From NCBI GenBank assembly GCA_031763025.1, contig JASSKH010000039.1:1612001-1676000 (forward strand): a stretch of DNA of 64,000 nucleotides, read 5' to 3'. Under the pieces are notes generated by a model, which was given only the letters and a program-made list of their open reading frames with translations, did no database searches and was not told the origin of the DNA. Below, one piece after another: positions 11,233-24,600 of the stretch. The translations under genes and the position numbers were made by a program. The number at the start of each line of letters is the position of its first letter. Position 1 is the first letter of the stretch. The DNA comes from Macrocystis pyrifera (lineage: Eukaryota; Sar; Phaeophyceae; Laminariales; Laminariaceae).

Positions 11233-12270
11233 TCCCCCCATCAGTCTTAACAGGGCTAAATGAGAAACTACCCGAATTCGTTGAAACAGCAGTTGCGTGT
11301 TCATGAGCACAATATTTTCGTTGTATTCGTTTTACGCCGTGGGATTGTCAATCGCGTTGCGCTTTCATCTCGCCTTGGTCTTTCTGGGACCCAGTGACTT
11401 GCGACCGAAACATGCACCTGGTATATGTGTAGTTCATCGACCGTCTAGAAGCAGCGTCAGCGCCCAGCAGCACGACTGGGACCATGCTGCCGCCGGTGCC
11501 GCACGACTCGTTTCAACCATCGTTATTCGGGCATCAGCTCGTGCAATGCACCGATCTCACAATGTCCGATCCAGCGATCGATCGACTCTTTGGAAGGTCT
11601 GTGTTTTAAGATCTGAAATCCTAAGAAGGATAACGCGAGACATTTTTTAGGCCAGGTATAAAACGCTTGAGGTGAGTATACAACCTGATAACATAGCGTT
11701 GGACCACTGCTACGATACAGGTAGCACTGTTTTCGCCGCATGGTGTTTGATTTCCGGAGCCCCCCAGCTTAGCATTTACCCTGTAATTACCCGGAAACAT
11801 ATCCCATTTGTGTCGCATTATTTCAGGTGTGACCCTACTGCAGGTCATGCGATTGTTCATCGGATTAAGTCAACTTATTGTCTCAAAGTCTGTTTTGAGT
11901 GGAGCATGGAGATCCTATACCATAACCAAATGAGTTTCTGAACAGTAAGGTACTGCCCCTACCAGGTGAACAAGCCTCATCGTAGGTACACCCCTACGCT
12001 GACGTGGGTGGTTTCCCGGCCGGGAGAGAGGGGAGGGGGTCATCGCTGTCTAGGGGCTATCGATCTACGGATACTCGGACGATTTCGCTGCTCTCTTGCC
12101 CTTTGGGGAGAACGGGAGAGGGATGGTGTTTGTGTATGTGTGTGGAAATTATGTTACCTCGATGCAAATATTGCTTGAGAGGGGGGGGGCTCTAGGCGAT
12201 ATCTGGCAGGGACGGATTAAATCGTAGTTGTCCGAAGGGAGTCCGTGGCCTCGATGGCCAGATTGAAGGA
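11233..12270. other. Gene-free stretch
   Basis: ORFs of 70-117 codons on both strands without domain or splice support. Confidence 0.3.
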
Positions 12271-12277
12271 GGCGGGG

Positions 12278-12460
12278 GTGTACTCATGTCATGCATGGCC
12301 GTACAGCAGTAGTCGTATAACCATCAGCCCTCGCACCCCTCTAATGCCGGGGAGGAGCATGTCGGGTTTTCATCGACCAGACAGGCATTCTTCTACCAAG
12401 CGCGAAAACCGGTGAGGCGTCGAGCTGCATCCTAACAATAACCGGTTGTCAGACGGATTT
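12278..12460 (+). repeat. Interspersed repeat R1, partial copy with 8-bp TA insertion
   Basis: 5' part of the element. Where other copies read GGCCGTAGTCGTA, this one reads GGCCGTACAGCAGTAGTCG: CAGCAGTA inserted at TA (12302-12311). Confidence 0.75.
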
Positions 12461-12556
12461 AGTTACATTGGGTGACAGCGTTGAATTCGTTCATTTGTTT
12501 TCTAAGGACGCAGGAGGAATCTGGGTAAATCGAGACGGCTTCGCGCGTGCTCTCAC

Positions 12557-12680
12557 CATTGACCTCTGACGGGACGGGTAGTCCCTCCCGGGCTCCTATT
12601 ACCCGCGCCAGTAGGAGACCTAGATCTAGAAGAACGTTCCCCGCGATAGTCTTGCACGATCGATCTCGTGTCGCCGGGCC
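12557..12680 (-). other. Possible exon, unassigned
   Basis: An open GC-rich segment between an acceptor (ACAATCCAG at 12681) and a donor (AATG|GTGAGA at 12557) on the minus strand, encoding about 41 residues including LLLARVIGAREGLPVPSEVN. The entry phase (0) would fit the end of the coiled-coil gene's last placed exon. No domain. Confidence 0.2.
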
Positions 12681-12704
12681 CTGGATTGTCCTATTCCATA
12701 ATAT

Positions 12705-12920
12705 AAATATCGTGATGATGTCCGGTAAGATTGCATTATGGTGTTCCATGCCGTACGAATATATTGTTACGATGTTCCGTCAGGTTGTGTCGTTGCGATG
12801 TTTCACGATATCATACTATGGTAATGTTCCGTGAGATTATGTCGTTACGATGTTCGACAATATTGTGTTGTGACGATGTTCCGTAGTATTGCATCGCGAC
12901 GATGACCCGTAAGATTCCTA
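12705..12920 (+). repeat. Minisatellite, about 36-bp unit
   Basis: Repeats of ACGATGTTCCGTAAGATT / TTGTGTCGTTGCGATGTT with heavy drift; five or six units. Confidence 0.65.
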
Positions 12921-12934
12921 CAACCGTGGTGGTA

Positions 12935-13086
12935 TTGGCAATCTGACCCATTTTGCTCCAAACTGGGTGTTGTGTCGTCCAAAGACCTCGGCTGTTTGAT
13001 TCTTCATTCGTAACTCCAGCACTACTGTGTGACAACAATTCGCGCAGACATGCGATAAACCCAAGCGTCTCCACGCCGAACAACTC
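12935..13086 (-). other. Probable exon or gene fragment, unknown protein
   Basis: Minus strand. An acceptor TTTCGTAG at 13087 opens a frame in phase 0: ELFGVETLGFIACLRELLSH, a short SSAG linker, then VTNEESNSRGLWTTQHPVWS and KMGQ. The hydrophilic, Trp-containing composition looks like real protein rather than translated repeat. It lies downstream (3') of the last placed exon of the coiled-coil gene, in the right strand and phase, so it may be its next exon. No clear donor. Alternatively a relic of another gene. Confidence 0.35.
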
Positions 13087-13479
13087 CTACGAAATCGAAG
13101 CAAGGCCCCTTTTATAGAATCGCAGTATGACGTAGCAGCCGTTGTGTAGCTGTGAATTCTAAATATACCACACTGTTCCTACAGTAGAATGAACAGCAGC
13201 GATATCACTATAGGGACGCAAAACCAGTCTATGAGATACTGCAGCCTAAGCTTCGTACCGTCGAAGTAGCGGATAAAAAAGGCCGAACCTAGTAGCGAGT
13301 AGTGTCAGCCAGATACGACATTTTACCCTGAGCAGGAGGAAGATCAGATCCTACTTAACCCGTCCGTCAGTCTGTGAAATGTTATTCTTCGTTTACAAAT
13401 GGCCAGCAGAGGCGTCACTGTAGTCCCCGCTCACGAGCAAGAGAAATGTTCTTCGCGATGGATACCCACGACGGATACA

Positions 13480-14285
13480 CGATGGTAATACAATGAGGAT
13501 GAGACGAAAGTACAACTGTTACACGACGGCAACACGAAGATTATATGGCGGCTACACAGTGGTTACGATGGTTATACGGCGGTTACACAGCGGTCACACG
13601 GCGATTGAGCGACGATGGTGACACGAGGGCTCCTCAACGGTTACACTTCGGTTTCATGACTGTTACACGGTGATTACACGGTGGATACACGGTTGCACGG
13701 CCGTTACACGGCAGATACGCGACGGTTATCCGATGGTTGCAGGGCGGTTACAGTACAGTTATACCTCGGTTACACGTCACTTACACAAATATCTGAAGAC
13801 GGTTGCATGGCGGTTGCACGGCGGTTTCATATCGGTTAAACGATGGTTACACGACAGGTGCACGACGAGCACACGGCGGTTACACGGCGCTCCCACGGTG
13901 GGCATACGGTGGTTGCATGACGGTTACCTTACGGTAAACGACGGCAGGTACAGGCTAGTTCCACAACGGTTTCATGATGGTTGTGTGTCGGTTGCACGAC
14001 GGTGAAACCGCTAGTGCAAGTTGGTTTTATGACGGTTATACGATGATTTCGATGTTGGTCAAACGATGGATACACGATAGTTGTAGGACGGTTACACGAC
14101 GGTTCTAGACGGTGATACTGTGGCTACACGACAGCTGCACGACGGCTACACGGTGACTACACGGCGGCGAGACGACGGCTACACGGCACTTCTTTGTCGG
14201 TCACGTACTAAGTACCAACGACTACTTAAAGGATACATGAGGGTTTCGCGACCGGTACAGGACTGTTACACAACGGTTAATTATA
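13480..14285 (+). repeat. 11-bp minisatellite, about 800 bp
   Basis: Degenerate repeats of GGTTACACGAC / GGTTACACGGC. Since 11 is prime to 3, the unit reads through as an 11-residue periodic peptide (RLHDGYT-like), giving a 111-codon ORF at 13670-14005 that is not a gene. Confidence 0.85.
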
Positions 14286-14639
14286 GGCTCACGGTGAAGG
14301 GCCGATCGCACGCCATGCATGCCGGCAGTAGATGAACCTTGCCCAGAATAGTTGCGCCCGCCTGCAGAGAGGCATGGGCAGAACAGATTCGGATCATTGC
14401 CGATGGAACTCGGTGTGATTGTTGTTTGGTGTAGTGTGCGGTATAGTGTGTAACTACTGCACAGTAGGTAAAACAAGTATAGACAGGAACGACTTTCTTT
14501 ATTGAAGTGCGAATCCCTCCTAGTTTCAACCATCGAGCTCGTCCATTCTTTCAAGTAGCAGCCGTTATTTGAAACTGTACTATGCCAGGTATATCACTAC
14601 TTCTTACTGTTGTTCAGCACTTATGTCGTATATTGGGCC

Positions 14640-14905
14640 AAATATTACAAACCTTGCACACGTCGGGCATATCACGATCTAAATCATCTACAGCAGATGA
14701 TCTGGATCCTAACTTGCCGCTAAGATACGCTGTGAAGGATCTGTACGTGCCAGATCCAACGCAGGAAGTATGCCATATATCCTGCAGATTGCATGGCTCA
14801 CAAGCGTCCAACGCGAGGGAAATAATAAACATCAGGGATCTACCTGCTGTATCTGCCCATAAGGCTCTAGATCATCAAGTGGGAATCGATAATCCGTATG
14901 ATCTG
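14640..14905 (+). repeat. Repeat R3, copy 2
   Basis: GCACACGTCGGGCATATCAC, ATCATCTACAGCAGATGATC and GATCCTAACTTGCCGCTAAG, then a GTGAAGGATCTG block. The 209-codon plus ORF (14582-15211) overlaps this repeat and has no domain. Confidence 0.6.
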
Positions 14906-15359
14906 TCCGAGTTTTTGACTTTCCAAACTGAAGCTATTGCAGAAGTCCAATGGTACAGCACTCACGGTGGCTGGGCTAAACGCTGCACACCTCGACCGGC
15001 AATGCTGTCTTCAACGAAGCGAAACACCTTCTCGTTCGTAGAAGTACCGACGCCGCACACTATTCAAATTAGTGTACAGCCAAGAGCCGCCTACCGCAAG
15101 CCCGACACACCAATCTCACGGGCTTCAAAAGTAGATATCTACAGTACCCCACGTATTGTTTTAGTGAAATACCGACACAGCGGGTTCCCATGCATGGGGT
15201 ATACACTTTAGGAGCTCCGTCAGCGAGAAGGGTTTGTGCAAAACATGTACCGTAAGACGGCTCGATATTACCATGTGACACCCATGTCTATACTGTGTAG
15301 CAGAGTGTGCCGGCTATCTAGTCCTCATTTTTGCACGCAAAGCTTTGAATCGCTGGCCA

Positions 15360-15530
15360 ACCTGCCCGGTCAACCTGTACAGCCAATCTCAATGGCCAAC
15401 CTGTATAGCCAGGCTCTGCCCATAGTCTGGATACCAAAACTATTAATATAATAGCCAACCTGAGTGCGGCTAACCTGTATAGTCGACCTGAAAGGTCAAT
15501 CGTCCTGTGTGATCTAACCTGTATAGGTTT
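15360..15530 (-). repeat. Minisatellite built from a splice-donor region
   Basis: On the minus strand the donor of the last placed exon reads CTATACAG|GTTAG (15519). The same block recurs four more times downstream as CTATACAGGTTAGCC, CTATACAGGTTGGCC, CTGTACAGGTTGACC and CGGGCAGGTTGGCC (between 15480 and 15360). The array has copied the exon end and donor several times. Confidence 0.65.
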
Positions 15531-15675
15531 GTACTTGGAGATGGCGAGCTTCATGCTGAGCTCAAGCTTAGTGGCGAACGTCTCCCTGACCTCCTCCGCG
15601 GGTCGATCCGGCAAGGGCCGAAGCCGCCTCGCCACTTGAACCACATCGGCCACAAACTTGTCCAGATAGCGATTT
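15519..15675 (-). CDS. Coiled-coil gene exon 20 (last placed)
   Basis: GAACCTCTCAG|A enters in phase 2 and fits exon 19; 52 codons, donor TATACAG|GTTAGA in phase 0. Contains NRYLDKFVADVVQVARRLRP and EVRETFATKLELSMKLAISK. Without splicing the frame stays open to 15318 through the minisatellite. Confidence 0.75.
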
Positions 15676-18600
15676 CTGAGAGGTTCAAACAACAATCGAA
15701 TCGTCACAGAACTACTGTAGGGTAAAATAGCCGTCAGGAGTGATACTATTAATAGAGTGCAAAAACAGCTTCACACGTAGGGCATATATGCAACGATCTT
15801 GATCGCAGATCACTCAGATCCTAGCCCGCCGTTTTGCGGTGTTGTGCAGGATCTGCACAGTACATGCGCAACACAGGAAACGTGTTTTGGGTAATGCAGG
15901 CTGTACGACTCCTACACGGCACCATGATCTATATATCGTAAATGGAGCAGGAATCTATTTTTTCCCTTGAGATACGTGGACCATGAAGTGGACTCCACGA
16001 TTTGTTCCATGCGCCAATAGTATACCGGCATTCAAAAACGTAGGTTCTACTGTACGGCCATACTCTACACAGATTGTGAGATGTTTAACTTCCTGTTTCT
16101 TTATGGAGACGGTATCACAAGAGGCCCGCAAGGGCCCATCTACCGTTGGGTCCTCCTCAACCATAACAATAAGATGATAGACGCCGGCAGGGCTAAGTCG
16201 GTCACGGATATGGAAGCCTATGCAATGCTTGCACAGAAAATGTTTGGCAAACATTCGGCTTTAGAGGGGTTCGAATGTCCCTATTACCACGCGAAAAGTT
16301 TATTTATGTACCTGGTATGCAGCTAAACACTTCAACTTGTAGTGCATCTCAAAGAGGTTGCGCCTATCTGACTCGGCCATGGTTGTTTATTTTGCGGTTA
16401 CAAAGTGGATGCTACGAGGGATCCGTTGGGTACAAACCTGAGCATCTCAACCGTCTTGTACCCGTGCGTATTTGATTTTAGTTTGCGGCCCGCGCGTGAG
16501 TGCTAAGAGCTTACTCTGCGTATTCATAGGGGTTCATATCAAGTAAAGCGGCGTCTCTTCACCTTACTGGCCCATTGTCGACACAATCAAGGAGCTTATC
16601 CACGGTATCGCCATTTTTATGGGATCTTAACATGAGGAGGAGCTCAATATCCCACTCGAAACATGACTTCCAATAACATTTTTTTCGCGGAGCACGACCA
16701 TCATTTGTATGGTAAACTATTACGGGGGAGTCATAGTAATCAGGACCCATCATATGCACAAAAGCATTTACATTCCATATTTTTTTGTGAGGCATAATTG
16801 ATCCTGATTGCTGAGTAATAATCCTAAAACAAACGTATTGGTAAACACATCATGCTATGTAACTGGTGTACAACAATAGTTGCTCACTTGAGGAGCGCAA
16901 CCAATCAGACAATGTTGCCTCAGAAGGGAAAAAAAAGTGCAACTCCGATCGTGGGATGAGCCAAAGGATGAAACTCAGGGGAAAGTTTCGTCGATAAGAA
17001 CGATCTAAGAGGGTAACAAAAAATCTGAGTACGTCAACCTTGTTGACCCATTTACCAGGTAGTTGACACAGAAATGGGGAAGATCGGGGGAAAGATTCGT
17101 CGATACGAATCACGCTGCTAACAGGGTTAGGCACAGACCTGAACATCTCGACCTTGCGGTCCCAGTCGCTGTCTTCCGCCGGATTTTTTCGGATAACTGC
17201 CTGGCGAGTGACCTCGTAGTCTGCCCGGGTGGCGATGTTCTTGGCCACCATCTGGGAAACCGCTGACAGATGCTTCTGAATAGGAGGAGAAAGACTGACA
17301 GGGACAAAACACAGCATATACAGGCCTCTAAACTGAGAGGGAAAAACATGAACATACAATCGCTTCCGAACGGGGAGATAATTACTACCAGGTATTAAAT
17401 AAGAGAAAAACATTCAATCGTAGCGACGGTCGCCTGACAACGCATTGTCTTCGGGGGCCGTTTTTACGAGATTCCACTCGGTAAAAACTTGAAAACGGTG
17501 CCTAGTCGGTGTGTGCTTTGAGTCGGGAGCCTGCCGTATGGGAACTGGAAACGGGTAGGGTACGGTGCTTACCGTAAACCAACCGCCAGAGTGAAGGGTA
17601 TGCCATCCACCGTGCACCAACCGTCAAGATGTAGGGTACGATACTTTCCGTACATCAACCCCCAACGTGTAGGATCCGGCGTTTACCGTACACCACCTGC
17701 CAACCTGTCAATAACGGCGCTTAGCGCATATCAACTCCTGGCATCTGAATGCTGCGGCGTTTTTCGTAAACCAACTGCCAGTATGTGAGGTACGGCGTTC
17801 ACCGTGCACCAACCGCCAACATGTGGGTCACGGCGTTTACCGCAGGGCAACCGGCAATATGTCGGGGACGCTGCTTACCCTACACGCTAACCGCCAACAT
17901 GTAGGATACGTCTTTTACCGTACGCCAACCGATGACATAGGATACGGCGTTTGCTGTACACTAACCACAAATATGCAAGGTACGGTGTTTACCGCACACA
18001 AGAGGCCGACGTAAACCAGGTAGGGTACGGGGCTTGTCGTACACCAACGGTTAGCATGCACCATGGTACATAGTACGCGTTTAGCGCATGACAAATGGAC
18101 TTTACAGTGTTCCAATCGCCAACATGTACGGTATGGGTCGTACTGCACACGAGCCCCCAACGCGTAGTATACGGCGCCAAACTTACACAAGCGGCCTTTT
18201 TTTTTTTAGGGTATTGAGTTTATCGTACATCAACCGCCAACAAGTAAAATACAGCATTTTCCGTCTGCCAACCGCCAACAGGTAGGAGGACACAGGTATC
18301 AACACGCCCAACACGCCCAACATCCACAATTGGTCAGCCTGAATCATCGATCGATCGACCAGGTGTGGTACGCCGATATCTTGATCGATCAACTAGTCAA
18401 ACTGTCAACGACCCCGTCACGTAGCCCATCGTGAATCAATCTTTCACCGTTGACCTTTCAACCAATCATCCACAATTCGATCAGTCTACGAGCGAATCAA
18501 TGCAACCGCCATCCGGCCTACTTAGCCTTCTACCACTCTACAATCCCAATCTAAGCTCTTGTCCTCATCTTAAAACAACACGCGCAAGGTCTGCCGGTCT

Positions 18601-21600
18601 CTATACTGGTACGCACTAACCGCGAAAATATAGATTTACTGTCGTTTGGAAGTCGCGCAGCAGGATATTTGTATCCGTCATGAACTTGTGTGCGCTGCGC
18701 ATGAGTTTTAGGGAAAAAACTAAAAATAGGTATGCCGTAGTGCGGAGGGGAGAGAGGAGCCTTACTAGGTGATTTCCGGTCTGAGTTACGACTAGGAGGG
18801 AGCTGGCCCCAGAAAGGCGAAGGTAATAAAAGGAATGGAAAAACAAAACGAACTAGAACACACACCTTTGGTGCACAATAAGGCGTACACCGGAGGCTTC
18901 AGACAACTCGAAAGGGGCACTGTTTCCGCCGTTCAAGTTAGAAAGTAGAATTTTCTCGCAACATTTGTTTCCGCTCGCACCTGAAAGGCTCGCTTAAGGT
19001 AGCTTCCCCCTCGAGCTCCGCGAGGTGCGCCCCTAGCACCTGCACGTGCCGTCTGCTCTGCACCTCCAAACGGTCCCAGCGCTGCCAAAAGCACGAAACG
19101 TCGCGTTACATTCGTGCGGCAATGGAGAGACAAGAAACAGAACGAGAGATACCACGGTGCTGTAGGGCGGCACACCAAACGTTTCTGATAACCCCCCCTT
19201 GAGGATCCCCGTTCATCATCGAAACGCCGACTTTGAGACAATGTTCAAGCTATCGTAAGGCAGTAGGCATAGCTACTGCACACTGGTACAGTAGTTCTCG
19301 AGCGCACTCACGCCCTCCTTCGTTGCGAGGGCGTCCACCGATCTCTGCACGCCTCGTAGGGTGATCACCACGGAGATGTTGCTCCTCTCCAACCGCTGCA
19401 TCCTGTCCCCGTTCTCCCCCTTGTACAATGCCAGCTCCTTCGCCAGCGCGTTGCTGTTGGCATTCCACATCGCCTGGAGGAAAGGGCAATGCCACGGTAG
19501 GGGGGATGCCTTATTGTTTGCTGAGCTCCACCACCTCCCACGAGGAGCTCGGTATCTCAACCGAAGCATGACTTCGAAGAACGCTCGTTCGCGCAAGACG
19601 GCCAAAATGGCTATGGGCTATTGGTAGTCTTAAAAATCAGGCAGTAAAGAATGTCATACGTACTAACGTCAAGGTAGTTGCTCCCAACAGAGAAGTTCAC
19701 CCGGTCGGAAAACATCAAACTATTGAGCGAAAAAGTGCACATTCTGCCGTTCGGGATAAGTCTGAACGGGGTTATCGCATTCGCTCCCACACACCAGTCC
19801 GATCGGTGGGGGTGGGGGATCGTCGGTGTATTCGAAGGTTATTGTTCTCTATCGCATCGAAAGTTTCGATAAATCAACACATCAAACCTTCTCTATATCG
19901 TTTCGAAGGCGTTTCGCCCTCAACCCCCTGGGATCCCCGCGTTTGTTTACGAAGACACTGAGACGAAAGCTTTGGTGCATCAGAATATCGAAATCGTACG
20001 TAACGACTACCAGGTATTCTTTTGTTTGTGTATCGGTATCGTATCGAACTTGATTATTATACGTACGATATCCAACACCTAGTTCTTCAGTTGACATTGC
20101 GAAGCAAGTCTTCATACCTCAAGCACAGGGCGGCTTTGAGAAATTTTGAAAGCACAAACGATGAAAAATTCTATGGCATAGATAGCTATTCAACGCATAC
20201 TATTGCACACTCCGGATGTATCCGATATATCAGATATACCAGAGAGATAATCTAGATCACCTACAGCTACAGTACATCCTAGCCTGCCGCTATGAGATGT
20301 TCTGTAGGATACATACGTACAGCAGTACATATCCCATCCAGACATCGTGCGATAGATCATGAAGATCACATAGCTCAGCCCCAACCTGGCCACATAGGCT
20401 GGGTCCTACAGATGAGCAACCTATATTTCCCGAAAAATCTCGGAGTAAAACCGCCAAGTAGGAACATGTGATCTGTCTGACGTGTGTAGCATTGCCAAAA
20501 ACAAACGATTTCCCGACAATATTGTGTAGTACCTGAGTTGCATTTGTCGTGCATGTTTTGACCATCAGGTGCTGCGTAGTGTCGGGTACATTCCCCCGTA
20601 ACCGGCGCCAACTGCCATACGTAATACCTTTGCAGTATATCAGGGTATTGTTTCTTTTGCCGTATGATTGGGCGAAATGTTGTGTGGAGGCGTGCCACGA
20701 CAGGGGTAGGACGTTTTTGGCCAACATATTTATGAATGGTCGCCATGCATGCTCCTTGACCCAACATCTTTGGAAAACCATTGGTGCTTTACACTATGTT
20801 TGGTAATGTACCATTCATTGGCTCTGGGATTGTCCGTCGGGTCACCCTTTTATCAATAGCTTTTCCTAAACTCAGCTTTGAAATGACCTAGTAAAGACTT
20901 ACTTATGGAATAGAGCTCCTCAAATGAGCAGCTCCAGACAATTTCGGTGCAAAAATACCCCTATAAGGCAAGCACGCCTTGAATACAATCTATTTACAAT
21001 CCAGGTTTCTAAAAAGAGACATCGACATCGAGCTCTTATCGCGTGAGGGGTCCGAGAAACACACATGACTCTAGGCGCCCCTCCTGCCGTAGTGTCAAGG
21101 CTAAAGGCTAGAGAGCAATGTCGACCCACGCTGCCATAGGGGTACGTATCATAGCACCGAATGCGTTTGAAGCCCTGAGGCGTGATGCGACAGAGGCGTA
21201 TCACGCATACTGCTGTACTATAGTATACTTGTAGTATATAGAGGCGTGCTGCGACAGGGGCATATCACGCATACTATATCGCTCTGACTCGTAATATAGC
21301 ACTTGTTTGGACTGTAGTATGCACATCAAGCGGAGCTAATATTTCCGGTCAGGTTGGTATTACTACCGTAGTTCAGTATGCTATCGTGACGAGGATCCAT
21401 AGGGCAGTACTCTTGGGCCATCCTATTGCTGGCTGACCAGACTCCTCAAGGCCAACGTCGTTGATCGAGTCGCATCCATTTGACTTTTCTCGAAGACCGT
21501 TGCTTGTGGTGAGGTATGGAGCTCCCTCAAGGCCGAGCGAAGAGCCTAATCAAAAATAAATGTTATATATGATACCCCTACAGCTGCACGAGTCCTCCAC

Positions 21601-24600
21601 ACTTGGATATAGTACAGAAGCTCACCCAACAACCCGTCGTCAGAAAAATGGGGTAGCTTAAGCCTGATACAAGCCAGATATCGAACGAGTATGACTGAAG
21701 AATACACACTGAATTCATAGATATCCGGTATATCCCCTCAATTTAGCGAGTTAAGGACTTACAGTACTCCATCAGTGAAACGTTTGGGCTCGAAGGAACG
21801 AGTGGCCGCGATCCCCGCCTCCCCCTTTACAGTGTGGGCGTAAAACAATCCTTGTGGAGACATGTAACAATGCAGAACGCCATTAAACGTACCGAATCGA
21901 GAGGTTGTCGCCACCTTGTTGTGAGGTATGCTGTAGCTGCTGCTGCTATAGCTGCCATAAGGTATCGTGTCCCTCATATGGCAAGCTTAACTGTTCCGAA
22001 CTACGAAGCTCAGGTCTTTCATTGAATAGTTTTATCCACCCCCTGCCCTGTGTAAACTCTCGGCAGTACAGCCTGTGCTGTCGAGGCGATCTCGCCGAAT
22101 GCTCCTCAAGGTTTGGGGATACACACCCTGTAGGGCAGCCCGTGCTGTATCGGGTGTAATCATTTTTTTTAGCAGGGTTTGACCATCTTATCTTGGCAGG
22201 GTGAATTCCGCCGTCCAAACCTGCAAGAGAGTGTTGGTGCACACCCTGTACACAGGCAGATACCCTGGAAGCATGCTATGGGAGGGTTAGCGCACCTCAT
22301 TTGTCTGAGGCTCCACTCACTCTAGGAGCTCGACGACTACACCTCACCCAAAAACTGACCTTTTATCAATTGCATCCAATGGCCTAGGGTCATCACGAAT
22401 ACTACCGTAAAACGCTCAAGATAACACGCCGCCTGGGATGAATTTCAGGCCCAGTTTCCCCCCAGAATTGCCTCAAGGGGGGGCAGGCATACCAAACGAT
22501 AATGGTGGTTTTGGAAATATTTCGTCGAGGAGGTTGCATAGACGTATCGTATCGCTGGGCGTACTCGGTACGCCCTCCCTCCCCATTGTCGAGAAACCCA
22601 GCCTTGAAAATCGTCCGAGGGTGTGTGTTATATATCTCAAGTGTTATAGGGTAATGTGTTACACTTGTGCGATTCCGACTACGGTGGGTAGTTTCTCAGT
22701 AGATTTCTCCGTCGGCCATAAATGTTTTCGCTACTCCTATCGTAGCACCCGTTCCTCGGACACACTGACTGCCGGCAATGTTCGATGTCTCCGCTGGCAC
22801 ATATTTACGCCCACTATTTTGAGGGGGGGGGGGGGGTCCCGGCCACCTGTGCCTGCAGCCCATACGTACCACTGTTGCATGCATAGCTCAACAACTTGGA
22901 ACGTGCAATTTATCGACGAAGAAGGTGCAGAAGGTGAAACCTACCTGGTGCTCGGTGGTGGCTTGAACGAAGGCTCTCGATGTCTTCACGTGCGACTCCA
23001 GCTCGCCGTGGTTATTTTGCACGGTGCCGAGCAGCCTCGAGACATCCTCCGACAGACCGCCGATTCGCCCGCTTACGATGGCCATAGAGTCAGAGATCTC
23101 CGCGGGTAATGACACCATATAACAAGGGCAAGGGCAAGAGCGCGGTGATCGCGGTGATGGCAGTGGCACGAAAGGCGTTAGGATGGATAGTGGTGCGCGA
23201 CAGGCCGTTAATTCGGCCGTTTTTTCGGTGACCATGAAGCCAGAGAAAATCGCATGAGACAGCAAGGGCCAGGATAAGACCGCGGAGCACAAACACAGAA
23301 AAGCGCACATGGGTTCATGCTGTGATAGACTGCCAGTTCAGCTGCTCACGGTGGCCATATACTCAAAGACCTCCGAAGACAAATGATGCGATAGAGCTAG
23401 AGAAGGGAAATGACAAGATGGAGGAGCACAAACACACGAACGGCGAACGCGGCTAGAGCTGCGACAGACCGTCGATACGACCGCTCACGATGGCCATGGT
23501 GTCAGAGATCTCCGCAGGCGATGGCGTGGCAATGCCATGGCAAGGTGTAAATATATGGGAGTTCGCAACACGAGACCGCCGCACACGGTTGGCACTCGGT
23601 TCTCGCTAACCTGGAAACTTGTATGGTAGTTCAATGACACGCCAATGTTGAATTGAGGGGTGCGCGACACGATAAAGTGCATAGTCATGGTTAGCGCGGA
23701 CCAGAGAGGCGTGCGAAGACAGGCATATTGAGGTTGAACGTTTGATCCCAAATATTTATAACTGAGTATTGTCTTACAGCTAAGCCGTTGCAACTCTCAA
23801 AGCACCCAATATGGTGTGATCTGGTATGTCTTCCGTTGCGTGCCTAGCCTATCTTACTGAGTACAAAGCGTAGCTCACACTGTTTTGTCAAGCAAATGCC
23901 GTTGTTGCGTGGGGGGTGTGGAGCTCCTCAAGCGAGGGGGCTCGAAAACGTTAATGTTACCGGTAGGTACTGCTTCTTCGGGAATACACGTTTCTAAACG
24001 TACAGCTTAAGCGACGCACGCGGACAGGGCAACAGCACGGAGTTGCGTGGCACAAGAATGTCGCGCGGTTAGCGCTACCCTGGACCATGGTTTCGTCAAT
24101 TGTTGCGATATATCGTTGAGGGAACAGTCCTATCCTATATACACAACATTGACAATGTTCAGGGAGGCAACACAACCATAAACCGTTGCAAATGCCTTCC
24201 GAATAAGGTTTCGGCCCTGTGTTTCCCCCCCTCTCTGTACACGTTTTTGAACGGTCGACGTAATATTGACTGGAGTTATCTTTGGAAAAGTGAGCAGTGT
24301 CACCTCCCACGTGATCAGCGCTACTTCCCACGCTTTGGTTCTGTCTGTTTATAGTTTGTCGACATACACATAAATACGAGCGTGGATATATTCCGGGTTC
24401 AGGGCGTGGTAATTTGTGTCAATAGCTGTGGTGATATTAGCGTGTAAGTGTCGATGGTGGTGAATGATGCTAGGATATAGTGTCAACGGTGATGGTTGAT
24501 ATTGGCATTATACTCGTGCATGCAGCAGTAGTGCCGGTCCCTCTACGGTGACGGTTTCATATGCGCTAGCCCACAATAACGGCACTATTGCGGCAACCGG

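Noticed and set aside
13670-14005. 111-codon ORF with RLHDGYT-like periodicity
   Set aside because: Direct translation of the 11-bp minisatellite.
14582-15211. 209-codon plus-strand ORF
   Set aside because: Overlaps repeat R3, which recurs elsewhere without an open frame; no domain.
17490-18300. CRISPR-like regular array
   Set aside because: The spacing is regular, but units drift throughout with no conserved repeat versus unique spacer pattern; it is a minisatellite in a eukaryotic intron.
20290-20781. 163-codon minus-strand ORF in intron 15
   Set aside because: Overlaps repeat R3 at its 3' end, Cys/His content looks random, no domain or splice partner.
22438-23109. 223-codon plus-strand ORF
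   Set aside because: It is antisense to exon 15 of the coiled-coil gene and runs through a poly-G tract; composition is not protein-like.
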